DNA of 13,217 nucleotides from Planctomycetota bacterium. Its GTDB lineage: Bacteria; Planctomycetota; PUPC01; JABMSA01; JAUWKK01. Made by a program: the position numbers and the translations under genes. This document shows positions 1-6,576 of this stretch, one piece after another. Under the pieces are notes generated by a model, which worked only from the letters and a program-made list of their open reading frames with translations, was not told the origin of the DNA and did not search any database. Location: contig JAUWKK010000036.1 of NCBI GenBank assembly GCA_030614245.1, forward strand, positions 1-13,217, written 5' to 3'. The first letter of the stretch is position 1. Each line of letters opens with the position of its first letter.

Positions 1-226
1 CCGTCAGCCGCGAATGTGAGCGTCAGGGTCCGGTACGTCCGGGAGAGGCCCCGTCTCTTCGCTCCGGAGCCGCTGAGAGCCGGGGGGCATATAGGCTGGG
101 GCTTCAGCCCCAGTAAAGGAGCGAAACAAAACGAGCCGCCCTGAAGGGGCGAAGCGAGCCCGCAACATTCCACGGTCCCGGGGGCACAACGCAACCGGCT
201 CCGCTGCTGTAGCTGGTCTGCTGCGG
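1..226. other. Intergenic DNA with palindromic repeats
   Basis: I see no convincing gene here. The stretch lies downstream of the SPOR lipoprotein gene, whose stop codon is at 227-229 on the minus strand. It contains a perfect 7-bp inverted repeat, CTGGGGC (96-102) and GCCCCAG (107-113), with a TTCA loop. It also holds GCCCTGAAGGGGC-like sequence around 140-151 and a 16-base segment at 186-201 whose reverse complement recurs at 6744-6759. The hairpin could end minus-strand transcription, but no U-tract follows it, so I do not call a terminator. Confidence 0.5.
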
Positions 227-1006
227 CTATTCCACGGTGAAAGCGTCGTGCCCGGCTTCGCGGAGGCGTCTTGCTTCGGCCTGGGCCTCGGCTCGCGTGG
301 CGAAGCGGCCGACTCGAACGCACCAGCGGCTCGCAATCTCATCGAGCCTGGCATCGAAGCCTTTCCCCCGAAGCCCCGAGGCCATGATTGCGGCGTTGTT
401 CTTCACGGAATATGCGCCGGCCTGCACGGAGAAACGGCCCGACGGCTGTGTCGGCTGAAGATCGCCCGGGACTGGGCTGTCGGGGAACCGCGTCGCGTAA
501 TCCTGCATGACCGGGCGGGCCTCAACCTGCTTGCCGCGGGCGTTGAGAAGCTGCGAGAGGCGAATCATGGCGACGTCGACCGGCGCGCTCGCGGCATTGC
601 GGTTGATTATCGAGCGGTAGTCCTGTTCCGCTTCGTCGGCGCGGCCGAGCGCGCGGAGTGCGTCCGCCCGTCCCAGTTGGACGAGGCCCGCGATGTCGGC
701 GGCGGGTGGGCATTCGAGAGCCCTGCCGAATTCATCCACCGCGCCGGCGGCGCGGCCGAGCATGAGCAGACTGCGCCCGAGCCAGTATCGGCCCGCGGCT
801 TCCTCCGAGGGCGAGAGGCGGAATGCCAGGTATTCCTCGAAGCGCGCAGCGGCCGGGGCGTAGTCCTTCTTGAGGTAATCCCGCGGCCCGCCGGCGAACG
901 GCTCGCCGGCGACGGGCGCGGGCGGCGTCGCGCGGCGGGGAGGGCAGCCGGGCAGGAGGATCGCGAAAAGGACGGCGAGAAGCGGCGGGATGATTCTGTC
1001 AGCCAT
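227..1006 (-). CDS. Lipoprotein with TPR-like region and C-terminal SPOR domain
   Basis: The 259-residue product starts with a charged n-region, a hydrophobic stretch (about 7-18) and a lipobox-like LPGC ending at Cys21, so it is probably a lipoprotein. Pro at -2 is unusual. A proline-rich linker follows. Residues about 44-180 are Ala/Leu-rich paired helices (for example YWLGRSLLMLGR and ADALRALGRADEAEQDY) that read as tetratricopeptide repeats. Residues about 191-258 form a SPOR domain: FSVQAGAYSVKNNAAIMAS, then WCVRVGRFATRAEAQAEA. SPOR domains bind denuded septal peptidoglycan, so a peptidoglycan-associated scaffold role is likely. It begins 38 bp after the cytochrome gene in the same direction, so it is probably the last gene of that operon. 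No good Shine-Dalgarno precedes the ATG; the start rests on the signal peptide. The specific role is unknown. Confidence 0.85.
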   Translation of the reverse strand: MADRIIPPLLAVLFAILLPGCPPRRATPPAPVAGEPFAGGPRDYLKKDYAPAAARFEEYLAFRLSPSEEAAGRYWLGRSLLMLGRAAGAVDEFGRALECPPAADIAGLVQLGRADALRALGRADEAEQDYRSIINRNAASAPVDVAMIRLSQLLNARGKQVEARPVMQDYATRFPDSPVPGDLQPTQPSGRFSVQAGAYSVKNNAAIMASGLRGKGFDARLDEIASRWCVRVGRFATRAEAQAEARRLREAGHDAFTVE

Positions 1007-1044
1007 GTTTGATCGCCCGCAAAATGTGAGAAGAGCAGAGCCGT

Positions 1045-2328
1045 CTACTTCTTTTTGTGCTCGATCTTCGGCCAGGATTTTTCAAGGTCGAACCTCGGAT
1101 CGTGATCCGGACCGTGGCAGTTGACACACCATTTTCTGCTTGCTTCGAGCGTCTTGTAGCGCTCGGGGGCGTCGCAGTGGGCTTTGCCTGGCACGTGGCA
1201 CGCCTCGCAGCCGACGTTTGCCAACTGCGGCGTCGCCTCTATTGAACGATATCCGCCGACGTTTTTCAACCCTATTACGTGGCAGACGACGCATTCGGGG
1301 TCGTACTGGCGATTCTGCTTGACGAGCGTTTCGTAAGCGTGGGCGTGCTTCGAGTTGCTCCAAACCTTCATAGCGGCTGGATGGCACTTGGCGCACGCCT
1401 GCGTCCCGCCGTAGAGGCCTTTTGGATGAGGCGCCCTCGGTACCTTGCCGAGAAGGTCTTCCATCCTGACCACCTGCTGGTAGAAGGTCAGGAGCTCGGT
1501 GATGCGCCTGGTGTCTTTCAGCTTCGGGCCGAGTTCGACCTCTTCGGCCTTGACGGTCGCCGCGTTGCCGCCGTCCGCGGGCTTGGTCTTGATGCTGATG
1601 ACATACTTGCTCTTCGAGCCTGCAAACAGTAGCAGCCCGTCGGTGGTCTGCTTGATATCGGGTTCGTCGCCCTGGTGGGCGCAAAGGGCGAAGAGGCATT
1701 CGGGGAGCTTCTTAGCGAGCGGCTGCGCCTGTTCGTAGGGCATGTGAGCGAGCAGGATGGTCCGGTCGCATTTGCCCTTGAGCTGCCCGATGACGCGTTC
1801 GATGGCCTCGGCCGGATCGATCAGCTTGACCGGCAGGTTCTTCGCAAAATCGACGCCGAGAAGACCGATCACTGCGACGCGCAGGCCGTTGATCTTGAGC
1901 ATAACAAACGGTTTGAAGAGGAGATTCCCGTTGGGCCCGGCGATATTGGCCGAGATGAGCGGGACGTTTGCGGCAGCGGCTTCGGCCTTGATAAAGTCGG
2001 CGCCGAGCGCGAGGTCCTTTTCGCCGACGTTGACGGCGCTGTAGCCCATCATCCCGAGGGCTCCGATTGTCGTCTGCCACTTGATATGAGCCTGTCGGCC
2101 GACGCGCATCGTGAGGTCGCCGTTGTCGAGCAGAACGGGGGCCGGTTCAATCGATGAGATCAGCCGGTCGAGGCGTGCCAGTCCGCCGAGCTGCGGCCGA
2201 CTGAAGCCGCACGGTTCGAGGTACCCTTTGCGCTGGCCGGTGCAGATGATGGACGGCTGCTCGGCCGGCCGACAGCCTGTCAGACACACTGCCGAAACGA
2301 GCAGGAGTGCCGGATAGGGGATTCTCAT
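1045..2328 (-). CDS. Lipoprotein: degenerate 5'-nucleotidase-like metallophosphoesterase fused to tetraheme cytochrome c554-type domain
   Basis: The product has 427 residues. The N-terminus has a signal sequence with lipobox LTGC (Cys19). Residues about 26-260 follow the UshA/5'-nucleotidase calcineurin-like fold: LEPCG...QLGGLARL, LLDNGDLT (Asp71), LLAHMPY (His195) and CAHQGD (His218). The expected D-x-H is replaced by Gln32/Lys34 and the GNHE motif reads GEKD (102-105), so ordinary phosphatase activity is doubtful. Residues about 305-427 match cytochrome c554-like domains, with four CxxCH heme sites: CAKCH (312-316), CVVCH (346-350), CEACH (374-378) and CVNCH (401-405). 'SKHAHAYETL' after heme 1 and a lysine-rich tail are also present. 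An envelope electron-transfer or redox-sensing role is inferred. The ATG overlaps the stop of the upstream DUF1573 gene (ATGA, 2325-2328) and lacks its own Shine-Dalgarno, so translation is probably coupled. The substrate is unknown. Confidence 0.88.
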   Translation of the reverse strand: MRIPYPALLLVSAVCLTGCRPAEQPSIICTGQRKGYLEPCGFSRPQLGGLARLDRLISSIEPAPVLLDNGDLTMRVGRQAHIKWQTTIGALGMMGYSAVNVGEKDLALGADFIKAEAAAANVPLISANIAGPNGNLLFKPFVMLKINGLRVAVIGLLGVDFAKNLPVKLIDPAEAIERVIGQLKGKCDRTILLAHMPYEQAQPLAKKLPECLFALCAHQGDEPDIKQTTDGLLLFAGSKSKYVISIKTKPADGGNAATVKAEEVELGPKLKDTRRITELLTFYQQVVRMEDLLGKVPRAPHPKGLYGGTQACAKCHPAAMKVWSNSKHAHAYETLVKQNRQYDPECVVCHVIGLKNVGGYRSIEATPQLANVGCEACHVPGKAHCDAPERYKTLEASRKWCVNCHGPDHDPRFDLEKSWPKIEHKKK

Positions 2329-3425
2329 TCGCGAACCAGTGCGAAAACGGGGATTTCGATGGTCTTGAAGCCGTCTTTGTTGGTGCTGATCACCAGCTTT
2401 GCAATCAGTGTTCCGACGGGCGCGTCAGGCTTGAGCTTGACCCGCAGGCGATACCGCGCCCCTTTCTTGACGGCCTCGGTTTCGATGCTGACGTGCTTGC
2501 TGTCGATCTTTGCATCGAGTATCTGCAGGTCCTTACCGTCGCTTCTTAAGCCCTGCGTGATGAAGATTTCGCGAGAGGGCTGCGTCTTGCGGCTGACCGG
2601 GCCGAAGAGTATCCGCTCGACCGAGACGTCGATATCGGCGATGACCTTTCCGGTGAGTTGTACGGCGAAGCTCTTCTGTCTTGCGTCGTTCGTGCTGAAT
2701 GTCAGCCTGTGATCGATGACGCCCGCGGGCGCATCCTTGAGGACGGCGACTTCGATTGTGTACGTGTTCTCGCGGCCGGTCGGCCGCTTGGTTATGCCGG
2801 CCGAGATGAATGGTGCCGTGGACGTGATGCCGACGATATCGGATTTTGCTCTCTTGATGCGTCTGATGGGTCTCGCTCTCTTGATGCGTTTGACCTGGAA
2901 CGTAAGCGTCTTGCCCTGTCCGAGGCGGACGTTTCCGAGCGAGAGCTGCTCGGGCGCAGAGAAAGCCAGCGCTCTCCTGCCCCGGAGTGAGAGGACATAC
3001 AACGGCTTCTCGGGGTCGTTGCTGTGGATGCGAACTTTGGAGTCGTAGAAGTCGTCTCCGCTGGGGGTCATCGAGTCGACGACGTCAAGGACGATCGTGA
3101 GTCTTTCCTTCTTGCCCGGAGGGATGACCTTTTTCTCGGGGTGCTTCTTCTTTGGGGGCATTGCTTTGTGCTTGGTGCCGGCTCGGGCGCCCCACAGGTA
3201 CTTGGTGCAGCCACAGCTCAGGCGGACCTCGGTGATGCTCAGGTCTGCGTCTCCGCGATTCTCGATGATGAAAGGTACGTCGATATAAGGTTCACCAGCC
3301 GTCTCATACTGCCCGGGGTCTCCGAACTTGTATATGGGTTTCTCGCAGAAGATGCTCGGCGCGCCGCCGAGCGCCTGTGGAGCGAGAAGCGTCAGGCAAC
3401 AAGCGAGTCCGAGTATCCGTGTCAT
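2325..3425 (-). CDS. Secreted DUF1573-family protein, downstream copy
   Basis: The start is set at MTRILGL (366 residues). AGGAG (3434-3438) lies 8 bases upstream, and the further in-frame ATG at 3479 falls inside the promoter spacer. An N-terminal signal peptide probably ends near ALGG (about residue 21). The first domain (about 22-150) carries the DUF1573 pattern, FIIENRGDADLSITEVRLSC followed by GCT, then a Pro/Lys-rich insertion and 'IHSNDPEKPLYVLSLRG'. Two more beta-sandwich-like segments follow, ending FALVRE. DUF1573 folds resemble ASH/MSP-type Ig domains and are usually exported; their function is not established. This copy has nine extra residues relative to its paralogue at 3558-4631, from a 27-bp internal repeat (2848-2901). 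It has its own promoter and overlaps the cytochrome gene by 4 bp, so it is the operon's leader gene. Confidence 0.88.
   Translation of the reverse strand: MTRILGLACCLTLLAPQALGGAPSIFCEKPIYKFGDPGQYETAGEPYIDVPFIIENRGDADLSITEVRLSCGCTKYLWGARAGTKHKAMPPKKKHPEKKVIPPGKKERLTIVLDVVDSMTPSGDDFYDSKVRIHSNDPEKPLYVLSLRGRRALAFSAPEQLSLGNVRLGQGKTLTFQVKRIKRARPIRRIKRAKSDIVGITSTAPFISAGITKRPTGRENTYTIEVAVLKDAPAGVIDHRLTFSTNDARQKSFAVQLTGKVIADIDVSVERILFGPVSRKTQPSREIFITQGLRSDGKDLQILDAKIDSKHVSIETEAVKKGARYRLRVKLKPDAPVGTLIAKLVISTNKDGFKTIEIPVFALVRE
2848..2901 (-). repeat. In-frame 27-bp repeat inside DUF1573 gene
   Basis: The 15-mer gctctcttgatgcgt occurs at 2848 and again at 2875, exactly 27 bases apart. It encodes the repeated RIKRA segment around 'IRRIKRAKS'. 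The paralogous gene at 3558-4631 has a single copy ('IRRLKGAKS'). The repeat accounts for the whole nine-codon length difference between the paralogues. Confidence 0.8.
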
Positions 3426-3463
3426 CGCGCAGTCTCCTTTTGGGTGGTCTCTCTGCACGTACA

Positions 3464-3492
3464 AGTATATATCGGTCATGTGCGCTAGTCAA
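3464..3492 (-). promoter_or_regulatory. Sigma70-type promoter of DUF1573-cytochrome-SPOR operon
   Basis: Read on the minus strand: -35 TTGACT (3487-3492), a 17-base spacer and -10 TATACT (3464-3469). This is near-consensus with optimal spacing. Transcription should start near 3457, leaving a leader of about 30 bases before the ATG at 3425. The same promoter, slightly altered, precedes the paralogous gene at 4670-4697. Confidence 0.85.
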
Positions 3493-3550
3493 GAGAGTCG
3501 CGGGGAGGAATATGCGCGATGACTCACACGAGCGTGCCCGCCTGTGCAGA

Positions 3551-3561
3551 GGGATTCTCAT
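3551..3561 (-). pseudogene. Relic of the cytochrome gene start codon left by tandem duplication
   Basis: Immediately after the stop of the upstream DUF1573 gene, the minus strand reads ATGAGAATCCC, overlapping the stop as ATGA. This is identical to the first 11 bases of the cytochrome gene at 2318-2328, including the same 4-bp overlap and the same GGTTCGCGA context just upstream. Beyond it the sequence departs from the cytochrome gene and becomes the region upstream of the next promoter. It is a duplication scar rather than a functional gene. Confidence 0.85.
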
Positions 3562-4631
3562 TCGCGAACCTGTGCGTAAATCGGGACTTCGATGACCTTG
3601 AAAGCGTCCTTGTTGGTCCTGATGACGAGCTTTGCAGTGAGTGTGCCGAGGGGCGCGTCAGGCTTGAGCTTGATCCGCACGCGATACTGCGCCGCTTTCT
3701 TGACGGTCTCGGTTTTGATGCTGACGTGCTTGCTGTTGATCTTCGCACCGAGTATCCGCAGGCCCTTACCGTCGTTGCTGAAGCCCTGCGTGATGAATAC
3801 ATCGCGCGAGGGCTGCGTCTTCCGGCTGACCGGGCCGAAGACTATCCGCTCGACCGAGACGTCGACCTCGGCGATGATCTTTCCGGTGAGCGGTACGACG
3901 AAGCTATTCTGTTTTGCGCCCTTCGTTCTGAAGACCAGCCTGTGATCGATGATGCCCGCGGGCGCATGCTTGAAGACGGCGACTAATATTGTGTATATGG
4001 ATGCACGGCCGGTCGGTCTCCTGGTTATGATGGCCGAGATGAAGGGTGCTGTGGATCTTACGTCGACGATATCGGATTTCGCTCCTTTGAGGCGTCTGAT
4101 CGGGAATGTGAGCATCTTGCCCCGGCCGAGGTGGATGTCTCCTAACGATATCTGCCCGGGCGCGGAAAAATCCTGCACGAAGCTGCCCCGGAGTTTGAGG
4201 ACATACAACGGCTTCTCGGGGTCGTTGCTGTGGATGCGAACTCTGTAGTCGTGGAAGTCGTGTATGGTGGGGGCCAGCAGTTTGGCGGTGTCAATAGCGA
4301 TGGTGAGTTTCTCTTTGTTGCCCGGAGGGATGATCTTTTTCTCGGGGGCCTTCTTTGTTTCGGACGGAGCTTCTTGTGTCGTATTGGCTCGCTCGTCCCA
4401 CCGGTACTTGGTACAGCCGCAAGTAAGGCGGATCTCGCCGATGATGAGGTCTGCGTCGCCTCGATTCTCGATGATGAAAGGAACGTCGATGAAAGGTTCA
4501 TGAAAGTTCTCAAGCTGGCTGCGGCCGCCGAACTTGTATACGGGTTTCTCGCAGAAGATGCTCGGCCCTCCGCCGAGCGCCTGTGGAGCGAGAAGCATCA
4601 GGCAACAAGCGAGCCAGAGTATCCGTGTCAT
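3558..4631 (-). CDS. Secreted DUF1573-family protein, upstream paralogue
   Basis: The start is set at MTRILWLACC (357 residues), with AGGAG (4640-4644) 8 bases upstream. The reading frame stays open far upstream, but that part translates repeat DNA and lies beyond the promoter. The signal peptide, DUF1573 domain ('FIIENRGDADLIIGEIRLTC' then GCT; 'IHSNDPEKPLYVLKLRG') and C-terminal beta-rich segments match the neighbour at 2325-3425; by eye about three quarters of the last 100 residues are identical. Compared with that neighbour, the Lys/Pro insertion differs ('TTQEAPSETKKAPEKK') and the 9-residue micro-repeat is absent. It has its own promoter. It is followed by a start-codon relic, then 132 bp later by the paralogue. 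The molecular function is unknown. Confidence 0.87.
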   Translation of the reverse strand: MTRILWLACCLMLLAPQALGGGPSIFCEKPVYKFGGRSQLENFHEPFIDVPFIIENRGDADLIIGEIRLTCGCTKYRWDERANTTQEAPSETKKAPEKKIIPPGNKEKLTIAIDTAKLLAPTIHDFHDYRVRIHSNDPEKPLYVLKLRGSFVQDFSAPGQISLGDIHLGRGKMLTFPIRRLKGAKSDIVDVRSTAPFISAIITRRPTGRASIYTILVAVFKHAPAGIIDHRLVFRTKGAKQNSFVVPLTGKIIAEVDVSVERIVFGPVSRKTQPSRDVFITQGFSNDGKGLRILGAKINSKHVSIKTETVKKAAQYRVRIKLKPDAPLGTLTAKLVIRTNKDAFKVIEVPIYAQVRE

Positions 4632-4669
4632 TGCGCACTCTCCTTTCGGACTGTCTCTCTGCACGTACA

Positions 4670-4697
4670 AGTATATTCGGTCATGTGCGCTAGTCAA
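4670..4697 (-). promoter_or_regulatory. Sigma70-type promoter of upstream DUF1573 gene
   Basis: Read on the minus strand: -35 TTGACT (4692-4697), a 16-base spacer and -10 TATACT (4670-4675). The spacer is the duplicated version of that at 3470-3486 with one base missing (GACCGAA versus GACCGATA before the -10). The spacer change may shift the relative strength of the two promoters. Confidence 0.83.
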
Positions 4698-4915
4698 GAC
4701 AGTTGCGGGCTGGAAGATGCGCGACGGCTCGAACGCGCCTGCCCGCGTGTGGATGGAGGGGCACCACAGATGAACGCAGATAAACACAGATGAACACGGA
4801 TAAGGTGGGGCGGGCAGGCACCCGCCTGCCTTCGGCAGGGATAAACACGGATAAGGTGGTCGGGATGCCCGGATGGGACATGTATTTGGCGTGTTTAGAA
4901 TGCCGGCAGGGTAGA

Positions 4916-4948
4916 CACGTGAAGCAGAGCTTGGACGAGAACGAGGCA
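4916..4948 (+). repeat. Dispersed repeat, inverted partner of 6533-6555 region
   Basis: The segment centred on 'aagcagagcttggacg' recurs in opposite orientation around 6521-6557. The two copies bracket the AICAR transformylase gene and are similar over about 33 bases, with some mismatches. It carries no gene and is probably a short non-autonomous dispersed element. Confidence 0.65.
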
Positions 4949-5153
4949 TGGCCAACCCAAGGACGGTTGACCGTGGCACCCACGGCGGCTTGCAGCCCCG
5001 AAGGGGCGAAATAGGACAGCCCACGGCAACGCCGTGGGTCCAGAGCGGGAAATTGCAAAAGCCCTGAAAGGGCGTAGTAAGGCAGCCCACGGCAACGCCG
5101 TGGGTACGGTTGACCAATAATTCCCCAGCCCCGAAGGGGCACAGGAATCGCGC

Positions 5154-5182
5154 GAATCGGCAGGCTGGAAAGCCTGCCCCAC
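5154..5182 (+). repeat. 29-base direct repeat, left copy
   Basis: Identical by eye to 6837-6865, in the same orientation. Each copy contains the hairpin GCAGGCT-GGAA-AGCCTGC. The pair flanks the AICAR transformylase gene with its riboswitch and promoter. Confidence 0.8.
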
Positions 5183-5224
5183 ATAGAGATGCTGCCCCAC
5201 CCTCCGGTGCTCTTGCCGGGCCTG

Positions 5225-6400
5225 TCAGTGCGTGAACAGGCGAATTCCCGAGAATGCCATCACCATGCCGTATTCGTCGCATGCTTGGGTGACGATGTCG
5301 TCCCGGACGGCGCCGCCCGGCTCGACCACGTACTTCACCCCGATCTGCTTCGCGCATTCGATACAATCACGGAACGGGAAGAATGCGTCCGAACTGAACG
5401 ACACGCCCTGCAGGCTGTCGACCCAGACTTTCTTCTCGGCGGGGTTGAGCCGCTTCGGCGGCTCCGTGAAGCTCTCGAGCCAGACGGCTTCAGCCTCGGG
5501 GAGCATATCTTCGAGCAGGAACTGGTCTATTGCGTTGTTCTTCTCGGGCCGCCCCAGGCCCGGCTTGAACGGCAGCCCGAGCACGGCAGGATGCCGGCGC
5601 AGATACCAGTTGATCGCCTTTTGCCGTGCCAGGCGCGTGCAGTGAATCCGCGACTGCTGACCTGCACCTACGCCGATGATCTGGCCGTCGATCGCCATGC
5701 TGACCGAGTTCGACTGCGTATACTTCAACGCAATCGTTGCCACCAGCAGATCGCGTTTCGCTTCGTCCGGCAGTTCTTTGTTTTTCGTGACGATATTGCC
5801 GAATATCTCGCCCGTGATCTTTGCATCGTTGCGCCGCTGCTCGATTGTGATGCCGAACAGCTCCCGTTGTTCCATCGGCTGCGGCTCGTAGTCGGTATCG
5901 ACCTGCATCAGGAGGTACTTCCCGTCACGTTTCTTCTTGAGGATTTCGAGTGCCGCCGGTTCGTAGCCGGGAGCTATGACGCAGTCGGACACCTCGCGGC
6001 CGATTATCCTCGCCGTGGCCTCGTCGCAAGGATCGCTCAACGCGATCGCATCGCCGAACGACGACATTCGGTCGGCCCCCCGGGCGCGCGCATAGGCCGT
6101 CGCGAGCGGCGTCAGCTCCAGATCATCGACGAAATACGCCTTCTTCAACGTCTCCGACAGCGGCACGGCCACGGCCGCCCCTGCCGGGCTCACGTGCTTG
6201 AAAGACGCTGCGGCAGGCATTCCCACCGCCTCTTTCAGTTCCTTCACAAGCTGCCAGGCGTGGAGCAGATCGAGCATATTGATGTAGCCCGGCGCCCCGT
6301 TGACGACCTCGAGTGGCATCTCGCGCGACGCCACGAACATCCGCGCGGGAGTCTGATGCGGATTCGTCCCATACCTCAACGCAATCTCATTCGAACTCAT
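5225..6400 (-). CDS. purH: Stand-alone AICAR transformylase (phosphoribosylaminoimidazolecarboxamide formyltransferase)
   Basis: This enzyme transfers a formyl group from 10-formyl-THF to AICAR (ZMP), the penultimate step to IMP. The 391-residue protein corresponds to only the transformylase half of bifunctional PurH; the N-terminal IMP cyclohydrolase (MGS-like) domain is absent. Diagnostic segments: LRYGTNPHQ (8-16), SFKHVSPAGAA (66-76, with the catalytic Lys68-His69 pair), SSFGDAIALSD (113-123), KYTQSNSVSMAIDGQIIGVG (226-245), SFSSDAFFPF (334-343) and PGGAVRDD (361-368). The start at MSSNE is fixed by GGAGGT (6407-6412) 6 bases upstream. The frame is open further up but runs through a riboswitch and repeat. 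Expression is very likely controlled by the ZTP riboswitch and promoter upstream. IMP cyclohydrolase must be encoded elsewhere. The symbol denotes the transformylase activity only. Confidence 0.95.
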   Translation of the reverse strand: MSSNEIALRYGTNPHQTPARMFVASREMPLEVVNGAPGYINMLDLLHAWQLVKELKEAVGMPAAASFKHVSPAGAAVAVPLSETLKKAYFVDDLELTPLATAYARARGADRMSSFGDAIALSDPCDEATARIIGREVSDCVIAPGYEPAALEILKKKRDGKYLLMQVDTDYEPQPMEQRELFGITIEQRRNDAKITGEIFGNIVTKNKELPDEAKRDLLVATIALKYTQSNSVSMAIDGQIIGVGAGQQSRIHCTRLARQKAINWYLRRHPAVLGLPFKPGLGRPEKNNAIDQFLLEDMLPEAEAVWLESFTEPPKRLNPAEKKVWVDSLQGVSFSSDAFFPFRDCIECAKQIGVKYVVEPGGAVRDDIVTQACDEYGMVMAFSGIRLFTH

Positions 6401-6532
6401 TTGGTTACCTCCGATGGGATCAATACGATTGACAGGATGCTCTACAGCGTAGACGGGCCTTCCCCCCTTATGGGTGCCGCGGTCAACGGCCTTGCGTTGG
6501 CCCCTCCTGAGGCGGGCAGGCGTGCCTCGTCC

Positions 6533-6555
6533 ACGTCCAAGCTCTGCTTGAACGT
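6533..6555 (-). repeat. Repeat-derived hairpin in the 5' leader of the AICAR transformylase gene
   Basis: On the minus strand ACGUUCAAGC and GCUUGGACGU can form a 10-bp stem (one G-U) with an AGA loop. The sequence belongs to the dispersed repeat also found at 4916-4948. It lies between the ZTP aptamer and the start codon. No U-run follows, so it does not look like an intrinsic terminator. Confidence 0.7.
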
Positions 6556-6576
6556 GCCACCCCGAACGCAATAACG

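Larger units (their letters stand above)
2318..4755 (-). repeat. Tandem duplication unit (promoter + DUF1573 gene + first 11 bases of next gene), two copies
   Basis: Copy A spans about 2318-3550 and copy B about 3551-4755, in direct orientation. Similarity covers the region upstream of the promoter ('gcccgc' at 3537 and 4741), both promoters, the Shine-Dalgarno, the whole coding sequence and the ATGAGAATCCC downstream. Unit lengths (about 1233 and 1205 bp) differ by the 27-bp internal repeat plus one base of promoter spacer, so few other indels have occurred. Outer limits are estimated by eye. Confidence 0.85.
4756..5224. repeat. Intergenic stretch packed with short dispersed and palindromic repeats
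   Basis: No gene is supported here. It holds: 'gataaacacggataaggtgg'-type units around 4774-4860 in at least two copies; a hairpin CCTGCC-TTC-GGCAGG (4825-4839); two copies of the perfect palindrome CCCACGGC-AAC-GCCGTGGG (5020-5038 and 5086-5104); GCCCCGAAGGGGC twice (4995-5007, 5128-5140); one arm of an inverted repeat (4916-4948); and one copy of a 29-base direct repeat (5154-5182). Any of the hairpins could help end transcription of the AICAR transformylase gene, but none has a U-tract. The look is that of multi-copy REP-like elements. Confidence 0.75.

Noticed and set aside
248..1012. Long plus-strand open frame opposite the SPOR lipoprotein gene, and similar antisense frames across ileS
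   Set aside because: These are high-GC shadow frames with no domain, signal or RBS. The minus-strand SPOR protein and the plus-strand IleS have clear family motifs.
4632..5366. Long open upstream extension of the DUF1573 frame
   Set aside because: It crosses the promoter at 4670-4697 and translates repeat DNA. The signal peptide start at 4631 has AGGAG at the right distance.
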